From positions 32,179 through 96,178 of the forward strand of contig NZ_JAHKJW010000012.1 in assembly GCF_019710745.1 (NCBI RefSeq): a stretch of DNA of 64,000 nucleotides, given 5' to 3'. The notes under the pieces were generated by a model. The model saw nothing but the letters and a program-made list of their open reading frames with translations, was not told the DNA's origin and ran no database searches. Below are positions 28,645 to 35,794 of this stretch, piece by piece. How positions within the stretch are numbered: the stretch's first letter is position 1; each line of letters starts with the position of its first letter. A program made the translations under genes and the position numbers. The stretch comes from Streptomyces beigongshangae. Its GTDB lineage: Bacteria; Actinomycetota; Actinomycetes; Streptomycetales; Streptomycetaceae.

Positions 28645-30192
28645 ATGCCAGACCTGCCGACCCCCCAGGATGCCGCCGAGGCCGCACTGTTCTCGGAGTG
28701 CTGGGACGCGGTCCTCTCCTACGCCGACCTCTGCACCGGCGGCTCCGCCGACGCCCGCCCACTGGCCTCCGAGGCGTTCTCCCGCGGCATACGCGAAGCG
28801 CGTGCCGCGGAGGCCGACACCGGCGGCAGGACCTTCGGACGCCGGGCGCGCACGCCCCGGCTGCCCCGCATACCGCTCCTCCTGACCGCCGTACGGCAGA
28901 CGGCCGCAGCCTGGGAGTCCCGGGGCCAGGGCGCCCGCCTCGACCCCGACCTGCGGCTGTGGCTCAACTCGGAGAAGGCCGAGCGCTTCTCGGGGCCGCC
29001 CCTGCACCGGCCGCTGGCCCTGCGCGGACTGCGCGACATGCAGGAACCGGACGCGGCGCTGCTCTGGCTGGCCGAGGTCGAGGCCCTGCCGGCGGCCGCC
29101 GTGGCCCGACGGCTCGGGCTCGATCCGGCGGGCGTCGCCGAGGAACTCCAGCAGGTGCGCGGGGTGTTCCGCGACCGCTGCCACCGCAACCGCCTCGACA
29201 CCCCGCTCGCCGGGGAGTGCCGCAGCTACGCGCGACTGCTCGACGCGGTCACCCGTTCGCCCGCCGCCGACGTGCCGGACGACCTGTCGCGGCACCTCGC
29301 GCGCTGTGTCGAGTGCGCGGAGGCCGCCGCCTGCCTCAAGCACTCCGGCGGCGGGCTGCCCGCCGCGCTCGCGGGCGGGGTGATCGGCTGGGGCGGGCTC
29401 GCCTACCTGGAGCGCCGGCGCCGGGCCGTCGAGTCCGGGCTCAGCCGCAGCGCCGCCACCGACCAGGACGAACCGGCCGGCTGGGTGGGGGAGGGAGGCG
29501 GCCGGGCCCGGATCGGCCGCGCCGGACTGCTGGCCGCGGCCGCCGGGGTGTCGCTGCTGGCCCTCGCCGTCACGCTGGTGCCGTTCGGCTCGGACGACGG
29601 CTCCGGCACGGTGGCGGAGTCGGGACGGCAGCCCGCGGGGGAGTCGGTGCCCTCGTTCGACGCGCTGCCCTCGGGTTCCGGGGCGGGTTCGGTGGGCGAG
29701 TCGACGTCGTCCACCGCGGCGCCCCGCACCCCGGGGTCCGGCACGGGCACGGCCACCGGCAGGGGCACGGGCACGGGTACGGGTCCGGGGTCGGAGAAGG
29801 CGGTCCAGGGGGACTCCTCGTCCGCGGTCGAGCGGGACGTCCCCGGAACCCCCGGCGCCGACTCCGGCGGACCCGCCGTCTGCCACGCCGAGTACGACGT
29901 GGTCAGCGAGTGGCCCGACGGCTTCCAGGCGACCGTCACCGTCACGTCCGACCACGCCCTGGACACCTGGCGCGTCGGCTGGACCTTCCGTGACGGCCAG
30001 CAGGTGACCCAGATGTGGGACGGAGAGGTCGACCAGGACGGCGCGCGCGTGACCGCGCGCGCCGCCGACTACAACAAGTCCGTCGCCGCGGGCGGCTCCC
30101 TCGCGGTGGGCTTCCTCGGCTCACGGCACGGCGGCAACTCGCCACCGGTCCACTTCACCCTGAACGGCCGGCCCTGCACGCATTCCGGCTGA
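28645..30192 (+). CDS. sigma-like/anti-sigma fusion with extracellular CBM2
   Basis: A 515-residue membrane protein; ATG 28645 follows AGGTGAAG at nine bases, while an ATG at 28624 lacks a spaced site. Residues 10-180 resemble ECF sigma regions 2 and 4 (LWLAEVEALPAAAVARRLGL). Next is an anti-sigma-type zinc motif, DLSRHLARCVECAEAA (His-x3-Cys-x2-Cys), then a membrane helix, GRAGLLAAAAGVSLLALAV, at about 295-315. A Gly/Thr/Ser-rich linker of about 100 residues follows, and then a C-terminal family 2 carbohydrate-binding module (VCHAEYDVVSEWPDGFQATV ending in NGRPC). The topology puts the cellulose-type binding domain outside and the regulatory part inside, like a one-piece polysaccharide sensor. 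Confidence 0.82.
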   Translation: MPDLPTPQDAAEAALFSECWDAVLSYADLCTGGSADARPLASEAFSRGIREARAAEADTGGRTFGRRARTPRLPRIPLLLTAVRQTAAAWESRGQGARLDPDLRLWLNSEKAERFSGPPLHRPLALRGLRDMQEPDAALLWLAEVEALPAAAVARRLGLDPAGVAEELQQVRGVFRDRCHRNRLDTPLAGECRSYARLLDAVTRSPAADVPDDLSRHLARCVECAEAAACLKHSGGGLPAALAGGVIGWGGLAYLERRRRAVESGLSRSAATDQDEPAGWVGEGGGRARIGRAGLLAAAAGVSLLALAVTLVPFGSDDGSGTVAESGRQPAGESVPSFDALPSGSGAGSVGESTSSTAAPRTPGSGTGTATGRGTGTGTGPGSEKAVQGDSSSAVERDVPGTPGADSGGPAVCHAEYDVVSEWPDGFQATVTVTSDHALDTWRVGWTFRDGQQVTQMWDGEVDQDGARVTARAADYNKSVAAGGSLAVGFLGSRHGGNSPPVHFTLNGRPCTHSG

Positions 30193-30405
30193 GCCGTCCG
30201 GATCGGCGAAGGCAGGGTCGCCCGGCGCCTGCCGGGGCCTCGGGGCCCCGGGGCAGCACCGGCGCGCCGCCCCCGGCATCCCGTTCGCCCGCGGAGGAAA
30301 ACCGGTGGCGCCCGCGAGGACGCCCCCCTATCGTGAGTGCTGCTTCACGCGGAGGCCCACCGGCCCCGCGGCCGGTTCGGTGACGAGCAACAGGAGGTGT
30401 GAACG

Positions 30406-30477
30406 ATGGCTGTCATGGCGCTGGGCGCTGCCCGCATCCGGAAGTTCATCGAATCCACCTCCGTGGTCACCGGCTGA
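30406..30477 (+). CDS. 23-residue peptide upstream of rsgA
   Basis: A small gene starting MAVMALGAARIRKFIES and ending with a Val-Val-Thr-Gly tail. ATG 30406 is preceded by AGGAGGTGTGAACG, an ideal ribosome binding site. The peptide is basic and could form a short amphipathic helix. It ends 60 bases before the TTG start of rsgA. I do not recognise it. It may be a regulatory leader for rsgA or an independent small protein; a chance frame with so strong a site is less likely. The remainder of the 30193-30537 gap is unremarkable. Confidence 0.5.
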   Translation: MAVMALGAARIRKFIESTSVVTG

Positions 30478-30537
30478 CGACCTTCTTCTCCGCGCCCGAG
30501 TGCGCGCGGCCGGGGCCACCCTTCGAAGGGTCACCCC

Positions 30538-31704
30538 TTGTCTTTCCCGTCCTTTCCGTCCTTCCCCTCCTCCCTCTCCTCCCTCTCCTCCTTTCCGTCT
30601 GCCTCTCCTGGTGCCGCTTCCGAGGACCATCCGCTCGCCCCCTACGGCTGGGACGACGCGTGGGCCGCTGAAGCCGCCCCCCACCTCGCACGCGGGCTCG
30701 TGCCGGGGCGGGTCCTGCGGGTCGACCGCGGACAGTGCGACGTGCTCACCGCCGGCGGCCCCGTCCGGGTCGACACCGAGTTCGTGACCCCGAACGACCC
30801 GCTGCGGGTCATCTGCACCGGGGACTGGGCCGTCGTCGACGCCGGCGGGGACCCCCGCTACGTGCGGGCGTACCTGCCGCGCCGTACCGCCTTCGTGCGC
30901 TCCACCTCGTCCAAGAGGTCGGAGGGGCAGATCCTCGCCGCCAACGTGGACTTCGCGATCGTCGCGGTGTCCCTGGCGGTGGAGCTCGACCTCGCCCGGA
31001 TCGAACGGTTCCTCGCCCTGGCCTGGGAGTCCGGCGCGCAGCCGCTGGTCGTGCTGACCAAGGCCGACCTTGTGCCGGACCCGGTGGGCCTGGCGTACCT
31101 CGTGCAGGACGTGGAGACCGCGGCGCCGGGCGTGCAGGTGCTGCCGGTCAGCTCCACGGACGGAGCCGGTCTCGACGTGCTCGGCGCCGTCGTGTCGGGC
31201 GGGACGTCCGTCCTGCTCGGGCAGTCGGGAGCGGGCAAGTCCACGCTCGCGAACGCGCTGCTCGGGCAGGACGTGATGGCCGTCAACGCGGCACGCGACG
31301 TCGACGGCAAGGGCCGCCACACGACGACGACCCGGAACCTCCTCGTGCTGCCCGGCGGCGGCGTCCTCATCGACACCCCCGGCCTCCGCGGCGTCGGGCT
31401 CTTCGACGCCGGCAGCGGGGTCGGGCAGGTGTTCGCGGAGATCGAGGAGTTCGCCCGTTCGTGCCGGTTCCAGGACTGCGCGCACGGGGCCGAACCGGGC
31501 TGCGCGGTACTGGCCGCGCTGGACTCGGGCGAACTCCCCGAGCGCCGGTTGGAGAGCTACCGCAAGCTCCTGCGCGAGAACCAGCGGATCGTGGCCAAGA
31601 CCGACGCCCGCGTCCGCTCCGAACTGCGCAGGGAGTGGAAGCGCCGCGGTGCCGAGGGGCGGGCCGCCATGGAGGCCAAGCGGGGGACCCGGACCTGGCG
31701 CTGA
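30538..31704 (+). CDS. rsgA: ribosome small-subunit GTPase A
   Basis: A 388-residue circularly permuted GTPase that helps mature the 30S subunit. TTG 30538 follows GAAGGG at a good distance. The first 30 residues are a Ser/Pro/Phe-rich low-complexity tail. An OB fold follows (residues about 50-110), then the permuted G domain: G4 VLTKADL, G5 LPVSSTDG, G1 LLGQSGAGKSTLANAL, the threonine-rich switch GRHTTTTRNLL and G3 IDTPGLRG. A C-terminal zinc knuckle reads CRFQDCAHGAEPGC. All expected elements are present. It is a single gene closed by a strong hairpin. Confidence 0.95.
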   Translation: MSFPSFPSFPSSLSSLSSFPSASPGAASEDHPLAPYGWDDAWAAEAAPHLARGLVPGRVLRVDRGQCDVLTAGGPVRVDTEFVTPNDPLRVICTGDWAVVDAGGDPRYVRAYLPRRTAFVRSTSSKRSEGQILAANVDFAIVAVSLAVELDLARIERFLALAWESGAQPLVVLTKADLVPDPVGLAYLVQDVETAAPGVQVLPVSSTDGAGLDVLGAVVSGGTSVLLGQSGAGKSTLANALLGQDVMAVNAARDVDGKGRHTTTTRNLLVLPGGGVLIDTPGLRGVGLFDAGSGVGQVFAEIEEFARSCRFQDCAHGAEPGCAVLAALDSGELPERRLESYRKLLRENQRIVAKTDARVRSELRREWKRRGAEGRAAMEAKRGTRTWR

Positions 31705-31715
31705 GGCTCCCCGTA

Positions 31716-31750
31716 CGCGGGGGCGGGGCCCGGCGGGTCCCGCCCCCGCG
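31716..31750 (+). terminator. rsgA terminator hairpin
   Basis: Perfect 12-base arms CGCGGGGGCGGG (31716-31727) and CCCGCCCCCGCG (31739-31750) begin 12 bases after the rsgA stop codon, with an 11-base loop. Confidence 0.7.
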
Positions 31751-31790
31751 GCGGCCGAGGACGGACGGCCGCGGGCGCCGGAAGCCCGGT

Positions 31791-31835
31791 ACGGAGCAGC
31801 GGTGACGCCGTGCACGGAGCAGCGGTGACGCCGTG
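31791..31835. repeat. 22-bp direct repeat
   Basis: Two identical 22-base copies, starting ACGGAGCAGCGGTGACG, sit one base apart in the gap before the Ada-AlkA gene. They may be a recent duplication or paired binding sites. Confidence 0.7.
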
Positions 31836-31882
31836 TCCGAAACCCGCCGGTCCGGCCGCCGGCGGCGGCGCAGACTGGAGGG

Positions 31883-33268
31883 GTGATCGACGAGGAGACC
31901 GGATACGGAGCCGTACGCAGCCGGGACGCCCGGTTCGACGGGGCGTTCTTCTTCGCCGTGCGGACGACGGGGATCTACTGCCGGCCCAGCTGTCCCGCGG
32001 TGACGCCGAAGCGGGAGAACGTGCGGTACTACGCCACCGCGGCCGCCGCCCAGGGCTCGGGTTTCCGGGCGTGCCGCAGATGCCGCCCGGACGCGGCGCC
32101 CGGATCCGCCGAATGGAACGTGCGCGCCGACGTCGTGGGACGCGCCATGCGGATGATCGGCGACGGGGTCGTGGACCGCGAGGGCGTCGCCGGACTCGCC
32201 GTCCGGCTCGGCTACAGCGCACGCCAGGTGCAGCGGCAGCTCACCGCCGAACTCGGTGCGGGACCGGTCGCCCTGGCCCGGGCCCAGCGCGCCCACACCG
32301 CACGGATCCTGCTGCAGACCACCCGGCTGCCCGTCACGGAGATCGCGTTCGCGGCCGGCTTCGCGAGCGTGCGGCAGTTCAACGACACGGTCCGCACGGT
32401 GTACGCGACCACACCGACGGGACTGCGCACCGCCGCGCACCGGGGCGGGGCGCGTCCCCCGGCCACCCCCTCGGCGGGCATCCCGCTGCGCCTCGCGCAC
32501 CGCGGCCCGTACCAGGCGACCGCCGTCTTCGACCTGCTGGCCGCCGAGGCCGTGCCCGGGATCGAGGAGGTGACGGGCGACTCCGGGGCCCGCACCTACC
32601 GCCGTACCCTGCGGCTGCCGTACGGGACGGGGATCGTCGCCGTCGGGGAGCGGACGGCGGGCGCGTCCGGCCACGGCGGCGGCTGGCTCGACGCCCGGCT
32701 GCACCTCACCGACCTGCGGGACCTCACCACCGCCGTGCAGCGGCTGCGCCGCCTCTTCGACCTCGACGCCGACCCCTACGCGGTCGACGAGCGGCTCGGC
32801 GCGGACCCGCGGCTCGCCCCGCTGGTGGCGGCCAGGCCGGGACTGCGGTCGCCCGGCGCGGCCGACCCGGAGGAACTGGCCGTCCGCGCGCTCGTCGGAC
32901 GGCACCGGGCCGAGCGGCTCGTGCGGGCGTACGGGAAAACGCTGGACCCGCCCTGCGGGACGCTCACGCACCTCTTCCCCGGGCCGGCCGCGCTCGCGGA
33001 CTGCGGCGGCCCACCGGGCGCCCTCGCCACCGCCCTCGCCGACGGGAGCCTGCGGCTGGACCCGGGGGCCGACCGCGAGGCGACGCAGGCCGCGCTGCTC
33101 GCCCTGCCCGGCCTGGACGCACGCGTCGTGACCGTCATCCGCACCCGTGCGCTCGGCGACCCCGACGCGGCTCCGCCCGGCGCGCCGGTCCCCGACGCCT
33201 GGCGGCCGTGGCGCTCCTACGCGCTGCGGCACCTCGAAACGGCCCGCCCGGAAGGCGAGAAGACGTGA
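31883..33268 (+). CDS. Ada-AlkA fusion, degenerate glycosylase domain
   Basis: A 461-residue fusion starting at GTG 31883. Residues 5-75 are the Ada methyl-phosphotriester domain with zinc-type Cys residues (GIYCRPSCPAVTPK, ACRRCRPD). Residues 85-190 are an AraC-type DNA-binding domain, and residues 195-455 an AlkA-type 3-methyladenine glycosylase domain. The last part looks eroded. The helix-hairpin-helix that usually reads LPGIGPWTA is LPGLDARVVTV, and the catalytic Asp region (normally PDAF-PTDLG) is replaced by PDAAPPGAPVPDAW, with several residues missing. Base-excision activity is therefore doubtful, while the sensor and DNA-binding parts look intact. It overlaps the ogt-type gene by four bases. 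Confidence 0.88.
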   Translation: MIDEETGYGAVRSRDARFDGAFFFAVRTTGIYCRPSCPAVTPKRENVRYYATAAAAQGSGFRACRRCRPDAAPGSAEWNVRADVVGRAMRMIGDGVVDREGVAGLAVRLGYSARQVQRQLTAELGAGPVALARAQRAHTARILLQTTRLPVTEIAFAAGFASVRQFNDTVRTVYATTPTGLRTAAHRGGARPPATPSAGIPLRLAHRGPYQATAVFDLLAAEAVPGIEEVTGDSGARTYRRTLRLPYGTGIVAVGERTAGASGHGGGWLDARLHLTDLRDLTTAVQRLRRLFDLDADPYAVDERLGADPRLAPLVAARPGLRSPGAADPEELAVRALVGRHRAERLVRAYGKTLDPPCGTLTHLFPGPAALADCGGPPGALATALADGSLRLDPGADREATQAALLALPGLDARVVTVIRTRALGDPDAAPPGAPVPDAWRPWRSYALRHLETARPEGEKT

Positions 33269-33744
33269 CCACGTACTACACCTCCCTCGACAGCCCCGTC
33301 GGCGAACTCCTGCTGACCGCCGACGGGTCCGGCGCGCTGACCTCCCTCTCCGTGCCCGGCCAGAAGGGCGGACGCACGGTCGAGCCCGGCTGGCGGCGCG
33401 CACCGGAACCCTTCGCGGAGGCCGGACGGCAGCTCGCCGCCTACTTCGCCGGCGAACTCAAGGAGTTCCGGCTGGAGTTGCGCACGAGCGGCACCGAGTT
33501 CCGGGAGCGGGTCTGGAACGCCCTCGACTCCGTTCCCCACGGGACGACCACCACGTACGGCGGGATCGCCGCCCGGATCGGTGCCTCGCGCATCGCCGTG
33601 CGGGCCGTCGGCGGGGCGCTCGGCGCCAATCCGCTGCTGATCGTCCGCCCGTGCCACCGCGTGATCGGCGCCGACGGATCCCTCACCGGCTACGCGGGCG
33701 GACCGGAACGCAAGATCCGGCTCCTGGCCCTGGAAGGCCGCTGA
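33265..33744 (+). CDS. ogt: methylated-DNA-protein cysteine methyltransferase
   Basis: A 159-residue O6-alkylguanine-DNA alkyltransferase. The active-site Cys is in LLIVRPCHRVIGADGSLTGY. The helix-turn-helix with the arginine finger is TTYGGIAARIGASRIAVRAV. The N-terminal domain is short but complete. It removes alkyl groups from O6-guanine by irreversible transfer to its own Cys. The GTG start overlaps the Ada-AlkA stop (GTGA), so both are co-translated as an alkylation-repair operon, probably activated by the methylated Ada-like domain. Confidence 0.95.
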   Translation: MTTYYTSLDSPVGELLLTADGSGALTSLSVPGQKGGRTVEPGWRRAPEPFAEAGRQLAAYFAGELKEFRLELRTSGTEFRERVWNALDSVPHGTTTTYGGIAARIGASRIAVRAVGGALGANPLLIVRPCHRVIGADGSLTGYAGGPERKIRLLALEGR

Positions 33745-33786
33745 GGGATCCGCCGGTCCCGTGCCCCCCGCCCGTCCGGTCCCGTG

Positions 33787-34161
33787 CTACTCCTCCGGTT
33801 CCAGTCCCCAGCTGTGGATCCGCCGGGGGAGGATGCGGATCAGCTCCTCACTGAAGTGCGGACCCAGCGTATGGGGGCCGGTGAGGAGTTCGGCGTCCCC
33901 GCGGATGTCCACCCCGCGCACCTTCCACGGACGGACGCTGACGACGTCGTCCACCACCAGGGCGACCTTCGGGTTCTTCTGGAGATTGCGCCACTTCTTG
34001 GTGGCCCCCATCGCGTAGCCGCCGATGAGGATCGTCCCGTCGTCCTGCGGGTGGAAGCCGACGGGGTTCGCCTGCGGCTGGCCGTGCTGATCGACGGTGG
34101 CCAGCCGGCCCAGCCGCTGGGACTTCAGGTACATCCGCTCGGCCTCACTGAATGCGGTCAT
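33787..34161 (-). CDS. PPOX-class F420-dependent protein
   Basis: A 124-residue split-barrel flavin or deazaflavin protein of the PPOX family typical of actinobacteria. ATG 34161 is the first residue of MTAFSEAERMYLKSQRLGRL; an upstream in-frame ATG adds twelve poorly conserved residues. Other segments are GQPQANPVGFHPQDDG, KKWRNLQKNPKVALVVDDV and the C-terminal RRIHSWGLEPEE, which is usual for the group. It probably reduces a small molecule with F420H2. It is convergent with ogt and downstream of the TrmB-LuxR regulator gene on the same strand. Confidence 0.88.
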   Translation of the reverse strand: MTAFSEAERMYLKSQRLGRLATVDQHGQPQANPVGFHPQDDGTILIGGYAMGATKKWRNLQKNPKVALVVDDVVSVRPWKVRGVDIRGDAELLTGPHTLGPHFSEELIRILPRRIHSWGLEPEE

Positions 34162-34261
34162 GCCAGCAGCCAAACACGGTTCCGGCGTCCCGCGCACCGG
34201 ATCCCGTCCGCGGGTCCCAGGAGCCGCCCCCCCCCCCGGGGCTCCGCCGGCGGAGTGCGGA

Positions 34262-35278
34262 TCACTCCAGCGGGCCCCGGGCCACCCAGCCCTTCTCGTA
34301 CGTGTGCCAGCCGAGCTGGAGCCGGGTCGTCACACCTGTCAGCTCCATCAGCCGTTTGACCCGGCGCTGCACGGTCCGCAGGCCCAGCCCGAGCTGTTTG
34401 GCGACGCTCGCGTCGGTCAGCCCGGCGAGGAGCAGGGAGAGGATCTCCAGGTCGGTGCCGTCCGGCCCGTCCGGCTCCTCCTCGACGACCGTGCCCGGCG
34501 CGCCCGGCCCGCCGAGGCGCAGCGGCAGGGCGTCCCGCCACACGGACTCGAACAGGCCCGACAGCGATTCGAGCAGGCCGCTCGCGTGGACGACGAGGGC
34601 GGCGGGTTCCGGGGCCCGCGAGGTGAGCGGCACCATGGCGAGGGTCCGGTCGGCGATCACCAGCTTCGTCGGCACCGTGTCCACGACCCGTACACGCTCG
34701 TCGCGGCCGAGCGCGGCGGACAGACCGGCGATGCCGCCCGGCTGGTGCAGGACCGGCCGCTCGACGACCACGCGGTAGCGGACCCCGCGGCCGGCGGCCT
34801 GCTCCTCCGCGGCGTTGTCCGCCGCCGGGACGACCTCGGGGCTGCCGGTGACCAGGGCGCGGACCTCGTCGCTCGCGCCGAGCTGCAACTGCAGGAACCG
34901 CTGGGCGACCGCGGCGGCGCCGGTCACCACCTCGACCAGGTCGTGCGCGGCGGGCTCGGTGGCCTGGGCGCGGTACTCCTCGGCGAGCAGCGTGGCCGTC
35001 AGCTCCGCCCGGTCCAGCTCGTGACGCCGCTGCGCGAGGAGCGCGCCGAGCGCGACACCGGGCGGCGCGGCGACCCAGCGGCCGGGCCGCGCCGACGACC
35101 GGGCGGCGAGCCCGTGCCGTTCCAGCCCGCGCAGCGCGCGCTCGGTGTCGGGCTCTGCGCGTGCGAGCCGCCGCGCGAGGTCGGGCACGTCGGCGGCGCC
35201 CGCGGACACCAGCGTGCGGTACGCCGACTCGTGTGCCTCGTCCAGCCCCAGCGCGGCCAGACCCGTCGCTCCCAGCAT
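34262..35278 (-). CDS. TrmB/LuxR-type transcriptional regulator
   Basis: A 338-residue regulator. The N-terminal 70 residues resemble a TrmB-like winged helix (ALGLDEAHESAYRTLVSAG). The middle part looks like a phospholipase D-like or sensor fold (RVRVVDTVPTKLVIADRTLA). The C-terminus is a LuxR-type helix-turn-helix (LSLLLAGLTDASVAKQLGL, GLRTVQRRVKRLMELTG). Proteins with this order are common in Streptomyces and often control secondary metabolism or development; the target here is unknown. ATG 35278 lacks a strong ribosome binding site. Confidence 0.87.
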   Translation of the reverse strand: MLGATGLAALGLDEAHESAYRTLVSAGAADVPDLARRLARAEPDTERALRGLERHGLAARSSARPGRWVAAPPGVALGALLAQRRHELDRAELTATLLAEEYRAQATEPAAHDLVEVVTGAAAVAQRFLQLQLGASDEVRALVTGSPEVVPAADNAAEEQAAGRGVRYRVVVERPVLHQPGGIAGLSAALGRDERVRVVDTVPTKLVIADRTLAMVPLTSRAPEPAALVVHASGLLESLSGLFESVWRDALPLRLGGPGAPGTVVEEEPDGPDGTDLEILSLLLAGLTDASVAKQLGLGLRTVQRRVKRLMELTGVTTRLQLGWHTYEKGWVARGPLE

Positions 35279-35376
35279 GCGGCGACACCCTTCCCGAAGA
35301 CCGGCCCGTGGCGGAAAACGGCCACGGCGCAGAACCGCCTCGGCACATCATCGCCGCACGGTCCGGGGGTCTGCCA

Positions 35377-35464
35377 GGGCGGTGGGGGCGGGTGGGGACG
35401 GGGGTGAGGGCGGGTGGGGACGGGTGGGGGCCGGCGAAGAGCGGCGAAGACCGGCGAAGACCGG
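35377..35464. repeat. G-rich tract and CCGGCGAAGA repeats
   Basis: From 35377 to 35430 the plus strand has at least nine runs of three to five G separated by one to three bases, a strong G-quadruplex-forming pattern. It is followed by three tandem copies of the 10-base unit CCGGCGAAGA (one with a G change). It lies in the 35279-35794 gap between two divergent genes, where I see no convincing gene; a frame around 35490-35625 has weak Trp-Trp similarity to the start of the next protein but no ribosome binding site. Confidence 0.6.
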
Positions 35465-35794
35465 CCAATGACGAGGAGAACGGCACCGGGGCGGATGAAC
35501 GGGACGGCTGGTGGAACCCGCTCCGGGACCGGATCACGGCACGGCCCCGGCCGGGCAGGCCGCACTCGGGGCCGTACGGACCGGTGCCCCGCGCGCCGCC
35601 GGGGAACCGGTCGCCCAGAGCGTGACGCGAGCCCCGGTTCCCGACCGGAGCCGGGTCACACCGGCGCCGCCGGGCGGTTCTCCCGTGGGGGGTGGGATCG
35701 CCCGGCGGTCCCGTGCCGCGGCCCGCCCCCGCCCCCGCGGCCGGTTTTTCCCGATGCCCCGTTTCCATCCGGCCTCCACGGTGACAATTAGGGG

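Noticed and set aside
35490..35625. Possible remnant resembling the start of the PP2C-like protein (DGWW versus DDWW)
   Set aside because: Similarity is limited to a few residues and there is no start signal; chance is likely.
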